From Amphritea sp. (GTDB lineage: Bacteria; Pseudomonadota; Gammaproteobacteria; Pseudomonadales; Balneatricaceae), in NCBI GenBank assembly GCA_025800245.1, contig JAOXSA010000005.1:1-64000 (forward strand): a DNA stretch of 64,000 nt, given 5' to 3'. A program made the position numbers and the translations under genes. Below the pieces are notes generated by a model that saw nothing but the letters and a program-made list of their open reading frames with translations, ran no database searches and was not told the DNA's origin. Shown piece by piece: positions 1 to 7,512 of the stretch (its first letter is position 1; each line of letters begins with the position of its first letter).

Positions 1-60
1 ATCGAACGATTCTACAACCAAAGGAAAAAGCGTAAGCTAACTCAGACTGCTCTTAACTGA
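1..60 (+). pseudogene. Possible C-terminal remnant of a transposase
   Basis: The first 19 codons at the window edge are open and end at a TGA at 58-60. The peptide starts IERFYNQRKKRK, which resembles the 'IE.FYN..R.H' tail of IS3-family DDE transposases, although the usual 'HS.LGY.SP' block is missing. It may be the end of an intact gene that starts left of the window, or a remnant. The call rests on a very short match and on the IS3 element 430 bp downstream, so it is tentative. Confidence 0.3.
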
Positions 61-127
61 CTGTCCGTGGTAACGGGGTAAAACCAGTACTCAGCTATCA
101 GGTTTTCGAGGTGAGACATAAGAGGCA

Positions 128-493
128 CTATAATTGATCAATAATCATCCAATACATTTGGTCAAACTCTTCAACTAATCCATCATCACAATATTCACGA
201 TAATCGCCAATATATTCGACTCTTTGGTTTATCAATCTTTGATGCCACTGAGAAGGGGCCAGCGCGATTACAGGGGCACTAACATCTGGAAACTGATCAG
301 CCGTGATATCAACAACTACGTTTCCTAACTGAAGCCATGCATGAGACTTCAGCTCTCCTGTATCCAAGCATATGTAATCCCCAGATACATAGTTAAAAAT
401 CCCAACCTCTTGATCAATAAGATACCGGCCAAGGAGAACACAAGAATCTAGACAAGCGCCTAAAGGAAACGCTTCGAATCCTACACCAAGCTC
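128..493 (-). pseudogene. 5'-truncated Cys-His-Asp (papain/transglutaminase-like) hypothetical protein cut by IS insertion
   Basis: On the minus strand an open frame runs from the IS boundary at about 493 to a TAG at 128-130, about 120 codons, with no plausible host start. A TTG at 367 would give only 79 residues and would drop conserved-looking sequence. In order the protein shows FPLGACLDSC, GRYLIDQ, a SHAWLQLG block and VDITADQFPD. This is the Cys ... His ... Asp order of papain-like or transglutaminase-like hydrolases, and I recall similar small hypothetical proteins in proteobacteria. About 20-40 N-terminal residues are expected to be missing. They are not visible just beyond the IS right end, so the 5' part seems deleted. 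The frame is intact up to the IS, so the damage may be recent. No function is assigned. Confidence 0.6.
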
Positions 494-494
494 T

Positions 495-533
495 GGTAAT
501 CCCCCCGAAAAATAACGGTGCTCAAAAGTAGAG
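495..533 (+). repeat. Left terminal inverted repeat of the IS3-family element
   Basis: Begins GGTAATCC and ends AAAGTAGAG. It matches the reverse complement of 1642-1680 with scattered mismatches in the middle. Confidence 0.8.
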
Positions 534-565
534 TTTTCTCGTAATCTATACGCAGGAGATTCTGC

Positions 566-832
566 ATGAAAAAATCACGTTACACCGACAGCCAGATCAT
601 GGCGATCTTGAAGCAAGCCGAAGCAGGCACACCAGTGCCTGAACTGTGCCGTGAACACGGCATGAGTTCAGCGACATTCTATAAATGGCGAGCCAGGTAT
701 GGCGGTATGGACGCTTCATTAATGGCCCGTATGAAGGAGCTTGAAGAAGAAAATCGTCGGCTGAAGAAGATGTATGCTGAAGAGCGCCTTAAGGCCGAGA
801 TCGTCCAGGAGGCTTTACAAAAAAAGTGGTAA
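566..832 (+). CDS. IS3-family transposase OrfA (HTH subunit)
   Basis: An 88-residue protein of the IS3 OrfA type. An N-terminal helix-turn-helix ([10 protein letters not shown] ... [22 protein letters not shown], about residues 3-46) should bind the inverted repeats. A leucine-zipper-like coiled coil ([21 protein letters not shown], about 52-73) should mediate oligomerisation with OrfAB. The ATG has a good upstream GGAG at 554-557. The C-terminus runs through an A7G run at 819-826, where ribosomes can slip by -1 into orfB. Alone, OrfA of this family normally acts as a regulator; fused OrfAB is the transposase. Confidence 0.92.
   Translation: MKKSRYTDSQIMAILKQAEAGTPVPELCREHGMSSATFYKWRARYGGMDASLMARMKELEEENRRLKKMYAEERLKAEIVQEALQKKW
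820..826 (+). other. Programmed -1 frameshift site A AAA AAG
   Basis: The heptamer A AAA AAG lies in the orfA reading phase (codons CAA AAA AAG TGG TAA). orfB is in the -1 frame and overlaps orfA by 7 bp. This is the usual slippery sequence for producing OrfAB in IS3-family elements. A GGAGG at 808-812 a few bases upstream could stimulate slipping, as in other bacterial -1 sites (inference). Confidence 0.7.
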
Positions 833-1641
833 AGCCGTCTCAGCGCAAGGAGATGGCGCAACAGGCCGTTGCCACACAAGGAACCAGTATCAGGCTAGCA
901 TGCGCAGCCTTTGGTATCAGTGAAAGCTGTTATCGTTATCAGCCCAAGCTGGACTCTGAAAACGCGGAAATTGCCGACAGGCTGCTCCAACTGACCAATA
1001 ACGAGTCTGACTGGGGCTTTGGTATGTGCTTTGATTACCTGCGTAACGTGAAAGGTTTTCACTGGAATCATAAGCGGGTTTACCGAATCTACTGCGAGTT
1101 GTCGCTTAATCTCAGAATACGGCCACGTCGACGGTTAAATCGACATAAGCCTGAGCCTCTAAAGCAGCCGCTACGCCAAAACCAGGTCTGGTCAATGGAC
1201 TTCATGCACGATCAGCTTTCGGACGGTCGTAACTACCGTCTGTTTAACGTGATTGATGATTATCGACGGGAAGGCTTAGCGATTGAAGCGGGCTTCTCGC
1301 TTCCCGCTATGCGAGTCATCAGAACGCTGAATCAGTTGATCGAGTGGCGAGGCAAACCAGCGGTCCTTCGCTGTGATAATGGCCCTGAGTTTATCAGTCA
1401 CGAGTTCACCAACTGGGCTAAGAAGCGGGATATTCGGATTGAATATATTCAACCAGGTAAGCCTCAACAGAACGCTTACATTGAACGGCATAACCGCACG
1501 ATCAGGTACAGCTGGGTCAGTAAGCATCTGTTCGAGACATTGGAGGAAGTACAGAACTATGCAACGCAGTGGCTCTGGTTTTACAATCATGAGCGCCCCC
1601 ATAAAGCCAATGGCGGCAAGCCGCCACTGAGGGCGGCTTAA
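826..1641 (+). CDS. IS3-family transposase OrfB (DDE integrase core)
   Basis: The catalytic half of the transposase, 271 residues if counted from the GTG at 826, but more likely made as an OrfAB fusion by -1 frameshift. An HTH_21-type region lies at about 45-100. The retroviral-integrase (rve) core follows, with the catalytic triad visible as D in WSMDFMHD, D in CDNGPEF and E in YIERHNRT, the last followed by the K/R normal for IS3. The C-terminus [16 protein letters not shown] is typical. No stop or frameshift damages the core, so the element looks capable of moving. Confidence 0.93.
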   Translation: MVKPSQRKEMAQQAVATQGTSIRLACAAFGISESCYRYQPKLDSENAEIADRLLQLTNNESDWGFGMCFDYLRNVKGFHWNHKRVYRIYCELSLNLRIRPRRRLNRHKPEPLKQPLRQNQVWSMDFMHDQLSDGRNYRLFNVIDDYRREGLAIEAGFSLPAMRVIRTLNQLIEWRGKPAVLRCDNGPEFISHEFTNWAKKRDIRIEYIQPGKPQQNAYIERHNRTIRYSWVSKHLFETLEEVQNYATQWLWFYNHERPHKANGGKPPLRAA

Positions 1642-1680
1642 CTTCTACTTTTAGCATCAGTTAAAAATGGGAGGATTACC
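1642..1680 (-). repeat. Right terminal inverted repeat of the IS3-family element
   Basis: Directly follows the orfB stop and ends GGATTACC. Its reverse complement matches the left end at 495-533. Confidence 0.8.
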
Positions 1681-1682
1681 CA

Positions 1683-1845
1683 CCTATCAGGCTATCAATA
1701 AGGTATACCCATTTGATAGCAATCAAAGTGCCTGCAATTCTCTATCAATAGAGTAGTTATCGGTATTTTGGCATGTGCCTATCAAAGCTTTTAAAGCCTA
1801 TTGATAGATTGAATCCATATCACAGAAGATTAAGGTACTTGATAG
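1683..1845. repeat. Cluster of seven CTATCA/TGATAG motifs in a non-coding stretch
   Basis: The hexamer CTATCA occurs at 1684, 1692, 1742 and 1779 and its complement TGATAG at 1714, 1802 and 1840. That is seven copies in about 160 bp, where chance predicts about 0.1. Several copies extend to CTATCAA or TATTGATAG. One is palindromic, CTCTAT-CA-ATAGAG at 1740-1753. Another, TTGATAGCAATCAA at 1713-1726, fits the FNR/Anr consensus TTGATN4ATCAA exactly. No gene is seen here. The motifs could be binding sites or iterons left from a mobile element. Confidence 0.5.
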
Positions 1846-1856
1846 AGCCAAGCTTA

Positions 1857-1973
1857 AGTGGCGCTGGAGGGATTACTCGGCTGCGCCTCGCCCTTCGGGT
1901 CGTTGCCGAAGGCAACGCTGTATCGCAAGCGATACTCGAACCCACGGGGGATCTCACCCGCCAGGCGCAATAA
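1857..1973 (-). repeat. tRNA-3'-end-derived repeat with three hairpins inserted in the T arm
   Basis: Bases 1857-1874 copy the 3' end of the neighbouring tRNA-Arg: AGTGGCG, then CTGGAGGGATT. After a run of about 60 bases the sequence returns to TCGAACCC at 1936-1943, as in the tRNA T arm, and ends with CCAGGCGC. The inserted part is three back-to-back hairpins: CCC-TTC-GGG (1891-1899), GTTGCC-GAA-GGCAAC (1902-1916) and GTATCGC-AA-GCGATAC (1920-1935). It is not a functional tRNA, because D and anticodon arms are missing. It looks like a member of a tRNA-derived repetitive family. Confidence 0.6.
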
Positions 1974-2027
1974 TTTCCTGCAAACTTCAGCAGTATTCGA
2001 TTAGCAATAGATAAGAGAAGAATTAAG

Positions 2028-2104
2028 TGGCGCGCCTGGAGGGATTCGAACCCCCGACCAACAGGATCGGAACCTGCTACTCTATCCAGCTGAGCTACAG
2101 GCGC
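2028..2104 (-). tRNA. tRNA-Arg (anticodon CCG)
   Basis: Reading the minus strand, the acceptor stem GCGCCTG pairs with CAGGCGC, followed by discriminator G and an encoded CCA (TGG at 2028-2030). D arm GCTCAGCTGGATAGAGT, anticodon stem GCAGG/CCTGT around the loop TTCCGAT, variable loop, and T arm GGGGGTTCGAATCCCTC all fit. The anticodon is CCG, decoding CGG as arginine. The gene is intact. tRNA genes are common integration sites, and the mobile and repeated DNA on its 3' side fits that pattern. Confidence 0.97.
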
Positions 2105-2193
2105 GCAGTTCTTCGAACGAAGAGGGCGTGTATATTACCGGTCTCAATCTTAAGTGTCTATTCCCTGAGAAAGGTTCTGAAATATTTTTTCTC

Positions 2194-4308
2194 TCAGTAA
2201 GAATCAAAGCCATCCCAGGTCGGCACAGTGGTGATCAGGGTGCCATCCAGATGGCTCTTGTGACGCTTCGGAATCAGTTCTTCGAGTTCTTCCGGGGGCA
2301 TTGGCCTGAAGAACAGGAACCCCTGGAACATGCTGCAACCACAGCGAATCAGATAATCCAGTTGATCCTGCTGCTCGACCCCCTCCGCGACCACATCAAT
2401 TTTAAGGTGGCGAGACATCGCGATGATGGTCGCCACAATTGCAGCACCATTGGCATCTTTAGTGATATCGCAGACAAAGGACTGATCGATCTTCAGTGCA
2501 TCCAATGGCAGCTGTTTCAGGTAACGCAACGAGGAGTATCCGGTACCAAAATCATCCAGCGAGAAGCTGACGCCCAGGCGGTTCAGGCGCTTCATCTTGG
2601 CGATGGTAGCGTCGATATCAGACAGCAGCACCCCCTCTGTCAGCTCAAACACTAACTGATCAGCGCTGATGCCAGTGGTCAGTACAATCTCCTCAACACT
2701 CTCTACAAACCCCTTTTGCTGGAATTCCCGTGGGCTGATATTGATAGAGACGGTCAGGTAACGGCCATCTTCATTCCAGCGAGCGATCTGTGAACAAACA
2801 GTAGACAGCACCCAGCGCCCCAGACAGCAGATCAGATCGGTCATCTCGGCAATCGGGATAAACGCGTCGGGATTCAGTACACCCAGATCGCTATCCTTCC
2901 AGCGCACCAGCGCTTCGGCACCAAAAATTTCCCCTTTGGCATTCACCTGAGGCTGATAGCACAGATGCAGAAGATCCTGATCAATCGCTGCCCGTAAACG
3001 TTCTTCAATCTGCTGACGGTGATCAGCGTGCTCCTGCATATGTTCGAGGAAGAACTGAACCCGGTTACGCCCCTCATCCTTAGCGCGATACATGGCCAGG
3101 TCGGCCTGCATAATCAGGGTTTCGAAATTACTGTTCTCCTGATCAAACAGAGCGATACCGATACTGGGTGTGACGTGGAGCACACGGTCATTGATCAGAT
3201 GGGGTTCAGAGATCGCCTGACGTACTTTTTCAGCGACACTGAGGGCATTATTACTGGCCTTAGAGTCATGTTTACCCAGTTCCGGCAGCAGCACTACGAA
3301 TTCATCACCGCCCAGTCGGGCCGGGGTGTCCACCTCCCTGACTGCAGCGCTGATCCGCTTTGCCACTCCCATCAGAATGGCATCACCAATAGCATGACCC
3401 AACGAATCATTGATGGTCTTGAAATGATCAAGGTCCATATACAGCAGGCCGCCGATATGACCACTGCGACGGGACCGGATTACTTCACGTTCCATCCGTT
3501 GTAGCAGCATCCGGCGGTTAGCCAACCCGGTCAGGGGGTCGAAGAATACATGCTGCTCAATCGCTTTCTGCTGCGCAGCCAGTTGCTGAGTATTCTTGCC
3601 AATCTGCTCCAGCATCTGGTTAAAGCCGCGAATAAGGTCAGAGACGTCGCTGTCCTGCTTCGGCACCGGCACCCGCACTTCATACTTCTGCGAGCCAATC
3701 ACCGTATGCATAGCCCGCAACAGCTGATCAATCGGTTGCGATATACCTCGCTGGATACGACGGGACAGATGATAAACAGACAGCAGCGAAACCAGATACA
3801 GCACCAGACCGAACAGCAGATAGAACATCAACTGATTCACAACAGTAGATAAACTGTACTGCAGATAGATCTGGCCAATCAGCTCCTGCTTCAATCGGAT
3901 AGGCTGACTGTATTCGAACAGCTTGTGACTGAACCGGTAATCGGCTTTGATACTGTTTTTCAGGCGCATATCCGGAGTCGGCAGAGTTTCTTCAGTGCCT
4001 GGTCGAATCATATGCACCAGATCACTGCCATCCAGACGGTAGACGTAAATACCCAGCAAGTCAGCTTCGGAAAAATAGTTTTCCAGCAGCAGGTTGGCCA
4101 GCAAAGGGGATTCAGTTGCCAGGGCATTGGCCAGATGTGGGGCTGTCAGACCGGTGAATGACTCAGCCTTGGAGATCATGGTGTCTCTGCTGCTCATCAA
4201 CTCCAGCGCCAACACCACGACGCCCGCAACCATCAGAACAACCGCGGTCGATGTCAGAAACAGATGGTGTAAGCGTCCGGTAACGGATGCAGCAGGCCTG
4301 CCTGTCAT
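2194..4308 (-). CDS. Membrane-bound GGDEF-EAL c-di-GMP turnover protein
   Basis: A sensor that can both make and degrade cyclic di-GMP, 704 residues from the ATG at 4308. A TTG six codons upstream is possible but lacks support. N-terminal TM segment about 16-36, a periplasmic region of about 110 residues with no obvious metal or heme motif, a second TM about 156-178, then a HAMP-like stretch. The GGDEF domain has DPLTGLANRR and an intact RLGGDEF (about 333-337). The EAL domain has AEALVRW (about 465-467), DDFGTGYSS and AEGVE. Both active sites look complete, so bifunctional activity or ligand-switched activity is possible. It is transcribed towards the tRNA-Arg, alone. Confidence 0.93.
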   Translation of the reverse strand: MTGRPAASVTGRLHHLFLTSTAVVLMVAGVVVLALELMSSRDTMISKAESFTGLTAPHLANALATESPLLANLLLENYFSEADLLGIYVYRLDGSDLVHMIRPGTEETLPTPDMRLKNSIKADYRFSHKLFEYSQPIRLKQELIGQIYLQYSLSTVVNQLMFYLLFGLVLYLVSLLSVYHLSRRIQRGISQPIDQLLRAMHTVIGSQKYEVRVPVPKQDSDVSDLIRGFNQMLEQIGKNTQQLAAQQKAIEQHVFFDPLTGLANRRMLLQRMEREVIRSRRSGHIGGLLYMDLDHFKTINDSLGHAIGDAILMGVAKRISAAVREVDTPARLGGDEFVVLLPELGKHDSKASNNALSVAEKVRQAISEPHLINDRVLHVTPSIGIALFDQENSNFETLIMQADLAMYRAKDEGRNRVQFFLEHMQEHADHRQQIEERLRAAIDQDLLHLCYQPQVNAKGEIFGAEALVRWKDSDLGVLNPDAFIPIAEMTDLICCLGRWVLSTVCSQIARWNEDGRYLTVSINISPREFQQKGFVESVEEIVLTTGISADQLVFELTEGVLLSDIDATIAKMKRLNRLGVSFSLDDFGTGYSSLRYLKQLPLDALKIDQSFVCDITKDANGAAIVATIIAMSRHLKIDVVAEGVEQQDQLDYLIRCGCSMFQGFLFFRPMPPEELEELIPKRHKSHLDGTLITTVPTWDGFDSY

Positions 4309-4742
4309 ACACAGACCCTGTAACAATAGAGCTCGGTCGCTCCGGGCGACCAGACAGCATAGTTGTCAGATACCATTAAAAAATCCTTTTAAGGGTAATG
4401 ATTCAGCGCTTCCGCGACAGCTGACTACTATTCAGTCCTGCAGAACGTTTTTCCTTTCAAATCTAGCTCTCACGTCGCCGAACGGCAACAGTGAACGGCT
4501 ACCATATACCCAAAATGACAACCTGAAAAGAGCAATTATGTATCACTATAGTCTGAACTGGACCAATTAATTATTCAGTTACACTGATCTCCCCATTTTC
4601 GTTATGCGTATTTACCGCTATAATCAGCGCCGAAAAATTATATTGATGCTGTTAACGTTCGGAATGACGTGCCTTATGCGTCTGAGAGAAACGACCAAAG
4701 CAGCCAACTGTTTTTAAATTTAGCGATGACGAGGTCGTGACC
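4309..4742 (+). promoter_or_regulatory. Divergent intergenic region with a promoter for cytochrome c5
   Basis: About 430 bp between two divergent genes with no credible coding sequence. A perfect -10 TATAAT lies at 4619-4624, with a weak -35 TTTTCG at 4596-4601 (17-bp spacer), pointing right towards the cytochrome gene about 110 bp away. The intervening leader is unstructured to the eye. A small inverted repeat AAAAATCCTTTTAAGGGT lies near 4379-4396. Confidence 0.5.
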
Positions 4743-5174
4743 GTGAATAAAATTGCTGCCAAAGCTATCTCTGCCCTGTTTGCTGTAGCACTGGGCTTCC
4801 TGGCTACCTCTACTATGGCCAACACTGACAACGATGCAATTGCTGAGCGTATCAAGCCAGTCGGTTCTGTATGTGTTGAAGGTGATGAATGTGCCAATGC
4901 TGTTGCTGCTCCAGCGGCGGCTGCCGGTGGTGCCCGTTCAGGTGAAGACGTTTACACTGCAAGCTGTGCCGCGTGTCACGCATCTGGCGTACTGTCTGCT
5001 CCTAAACTCGGCAGCAGCGACTGGACTGACCGTGAAGCGGCTAAAGGCATGGGCACTCTGGTTGCTAACGCGATCAACGGTATCAATGCAATGCCACCAC
5101 GTGGTACCTGTGCAAGCTGCTCTGACGACGAGATCGAAGCTGCAGTTGCATACATGGTTGACAGCGCTAAATAA
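4743..5174 (+). CDS. Cytochrome c5-type class I c-type cytochrome
   Basis: A periplasmic monoheme electron carrier. A cleavable signal peptide (KIAAKAISALFAVALGFL ... TMA) precedes a heme-binding CAACH and a sixth-ligand methionine in NAMPPRG. The GTCASCSDDEI cysteine pair is the disulfide typical of the c5 subfamily, and the upstream CVEGDEC pair is also seen in c5 relatives. Two in-frame GTG codons exist. The second, at 4743, is preferred because GAGG at 4731-4734 is 8 bases upstream, whereas it nearly abuts the GTG at 4737. A strong terminator follows. It is monocistronic and likely serves terminal oxidase electron transfer (family knowledge). Confidence 0.92.
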   Translation: MNKIAAKAISALFAVALGFLATSTMANTDNDAIAERIKPVGSVCVEGDECANAVAAPAAAAGGARSGEDVYTASCAACHASGVLSAPKLGSSDWTDREAAKGMGTLVANAINGINAMPPRGTCASCSDDEIEAAVAYMVDSAK

Positions 5175-5190
5175 GCCTGACGACTGATAT

Positions 5191-5218
5191 AAAAAAGGCC
5201 GCTGTTGCGGCCTTTTTT
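5191..5218. terminator. Bidirectional Rho-independent terminator
   Basis: AAAAAAGGCCGC, loop TGTT, GCGGCCTTTTTT. It sits between the convergent cytochrome c5 and rep genes and can serve both strands. Confidence 0.93.
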
Positions 5219-5242
5219 ATTTCCGGTGAAAGCTACTGGCCG

Positions 5243-7258
5243 TTATAGTCCGTCCAGCAGTCCCTTCAAACCACTCAGGGTCGCGTTACCCCGCGCTTTA
5301 TTGGTGGTTTCACACACCTCGCCCCGGCCCTCATAGACCAGATCGTCTTCCGGCAGCTCATCAAGGAAGCGGCTCGGCAGACAATCAATAACCTCACCGA
5401 ACTGTTTCCGCTGTCGGGCCAGCGTCAGCGTCAGCGTCTGCTTCGCCCGGGTGATACCTACATAGGCCAGACGACGTTCCTCTTCGATATCACCGTTCTC
5501 TATACTGTTCCGGTGCGGCAGGATCTCCTCTTCCATTCCCATCAGATAGACATGAGGAAACTCCAGCCCTTTGGAGGCATGCAGTGTCATCAGCTGTACC
5601 CGGTCAGAATCATCTTCCTCTTCCTGACGCTCCATAATATCCATCAGGATCAGGCGGGCGATCGCTTCCCGAATACCGGCATCCGGATCATCTTCCTGCA
5701 ACCGTTCCAGCGTAGAGCGCAGAGAATCCACCAGCACCCAGACATTCTGCATGCGCCGCTCGGCAACTGCTTCGCCGGAGCTGTTCTGAGCAATCCAGCC
5801 GGCAAAATCGATGTCGTCGATCATTTTCCGGATCGCATCGATCGGATCACCCCGCTCGCACTGTTCATAGATACCCAGCAGCCAGCTACTGAATCGACGT
5901 AACCGTTCCACCTGTGCCGGTTTCAGTACCTGCTCCAGCCCCAGTTCCTGACAGGCATTAAACAGGCTGCAATCACGTGTGGTGGCATACTCACCCAGCT
6001 TCTGCAGGGTGGTCGGGCCGATCTCCCGACGTGGCAGATTAATAATACGCAGGAAGGCGTTATCATCGTCCGGATTCACCAGCACCTTGAGATAGGACAT
6101 GATGTCCTTGATCTCCGCTCTGGAGAAGAATGAAGTACCACCGCTGAGCTTATAAGGCACCTGATAGCTCTGCAGTTTCAGTTCCAGCAAGCGCGCCTGA
6201 TGGTTACCCCGGTAGAGAATTGCGAAATCCTTAAACTGCCGACGCTGGCGCAGATGCAGATCCAGGATCTCCGTGGCGATCTGATCGCACTCGGCATCTT
6301 CATTACGGGTGAACACCACCCGGATCGGATCGCCAAACCCCATATCACTCCACAGGGTCTTATCAAACACGTGAGGATTATTCGAGATCACCGTGTTCGC
6401 CGCTTTCAGAATCCGTCCGGTAGAACGGTAGTTCTGCTCCAGCTTAACGACCCGCAGCGAAGGAAAGTCCTCCTGTAACTGGGCAAGGTTTTCCGGCCGC
6501 GCACCGCGCCAGGAATAGATAGACTGATCGTCATCCCCTACCACCGTGAGCATACCGCGCATCCCGACCAGCATCTTCACCAGCAGATACTGACTGACGT
6601 TAGTGTCCTGATACTCATCCACCAGCAGGTAGCGGATCTTGTTCTGCCAGCGTTCAAGGACATCCGGATTATTCTGAAACAGCAGTACCGGTAGCAGGAT
6701 CAGATCATCAAAGTCGACCGCATTGTAGGCTTTCAGGCTCTGCTGATAGGCCTCATAAGCCCGGGCTGCCAGGATATCCTGAGGCCCCTGAGCCTGTGCT
6801 AATGCCTGTTCCGGCATCAGCATATCGTTCTTCCAGTTGGAAATCGTATGCTGCACAAAATCCAGCTGATCGGTGTCTTCTTCATTGTGCAGCAGCAGAC
6901 TTTTCAGCAACGCTTTGCTGTCCTGATCATCAAACAGGGAAAAGCCCTGCTTCAGCTTCAGCACCTTATGCTCCCGGCGAATGATGTTCAGGCCCAGGTT
7001 ATGGAAGGTCGATACCGTCAGCCCCCGGGTCGCATTGCCGGCAACCAGCGAGGTCACCCGCTCCTTCATCTCCCGGGAAGCCTTATTGGTAAAAGTCACT
7101 GCTGCTATATTGTGCGCTTTTATACCGCAGGTCTCGATCAGATAGGCGATCTTACGGGTAATTACGCTGGTTTTACCGGAACCGGCCCCCGCCAGTACCA
7201 ACAGAGGGCCACTGATATAATCAACTGCTTCCTGCTGTTTTGGATTCAATCTCGCCAT
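5243..7258 (-). CDS. rep: ATP-dependent DNA helicase Rep
   Basis: A superfamily 1A 3'-5' helicase that acts at replication forks, clearing proteins and helping restart. At 671 residues it matches the size of E. coli Rep (673). It begins LNPKQQEAVDYISGPLLVLAGAGSGKT, so the Q motif and Walker A are present (I split the motif here only for description). Motif II is VDEYQD, motif III DDDQSIYSWRGA, motif IV QNYRST, and motif VI VGITRAKQ. The start ATG at 7258 gives the MARLNPKQQ beginning typical of Rep. No frame damage. It stands alone between convergent cytochrome c5 and a divergent GGDEF-EAL gene. Confidence 0.96.
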   Translation of the reverse strand: MARLNPKQQEAVDYISGPLLVLAGAGSGKTSVITRKIAYLIETCGIKAHNIAAVTFTNKASREMKERVTSLVAGNATRGLTVSTFHNLGLNIIRREHKVLKLKQGFSLFDDQDSKALLKSLLLHNEEDTDQLDFVQHTISNWKNDMLMPEQALAQAQGPQDILAARAYEAYQQSLKAYNAVDFDDLILLPVLLFQNNPDVLERWQNKIRYLLVDEYQDTNVSQYLLVKMLVGMRGMLTVVGDDDQSIYSWRGARPENLAQLQEDFPSLRVVKLEQNYRSTGRILKAANTVISNNPHVFDKTLWSDMGFGDPIRVVFTRNEDAECDQIATEILDLHLRQRRQFKDFAILYRGNHQARLLELKLQSYQVPYKLSGGTSFFSRAEIKDIMSYLKVLVNPDDDNAFLRIINLPRREIGPTTLQKLGEYATTRDCSLFNACQELGLEQVLKPAQVERLRRFSSWLLGIYEQCERGDPIDAIRKMIDDIDFAGWIAQNSSGEAVAERRMQNVWVLVDSLRSTLERLQEDDPDAGIREAIARLILMDIMERQEEEDDSDRVQLMTLHASKGLEFPHVYLMGMEEEILPHRNSIENGDIEEERRLAYVGITRAKQTLTLTLARQRKQFGEVIDCLPSRFLDELPEDDLVYEGRGEVCETTNKARGNATLSGLKGLLDGL

Positions 7259-7512
7259 TAAAAAACTGCTCTAGGGAATTAAAGTTTCTGATCAGTGCGG
7301 CCGATAACGTACTATCAGGCTTAAAAAATATGCACCACAAACACCCCAACCTTCTGATTTAAAAAGAAAAAATCATCAAACTTCCGTTTGAAAATGAAAT
7401 TGAGCGTGCTAATCTTAAATCAAGATTCGCGGCAATTATCGCACGGAATAAGTTGCCATATCAGCCTCAATTAGTCAGGAAAACACGGCTGTTTATCCTG
7501 CTGTACTGAATT

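Larger units (their letters stand above)
494..1682 (+). mobile_element. IS3-family insertion sequence (IS407-like group)
   Basis: A compact element of about 1.19 kb carries two overlapping frames (orfA 566-832, orfB 826-1641) between imperfect terminal inverted repeats. Outer bases read GGTAATCC at the left (from 495) and GGATTACC at the right (to 1680), and similarity continues inward for about 38 bp, ending in AAAGTAGA. The ends are placed at the TG/CA closest to the repeats, with 1-2 bp uncertainty. I see no target-site duplication: left flank GCTC, right flank CCTATC. That fits an insertion followed by deletion, or recombination between two copies. The element truncates the minus-strand gene to its left. 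Confidence 0.88.

Noticed and set aside
1773..1973. 66-codon frame through the tRNA-derived repeat
   Set aside because: It reads through hairpins and tRNA-like sequence; no ribosome site.
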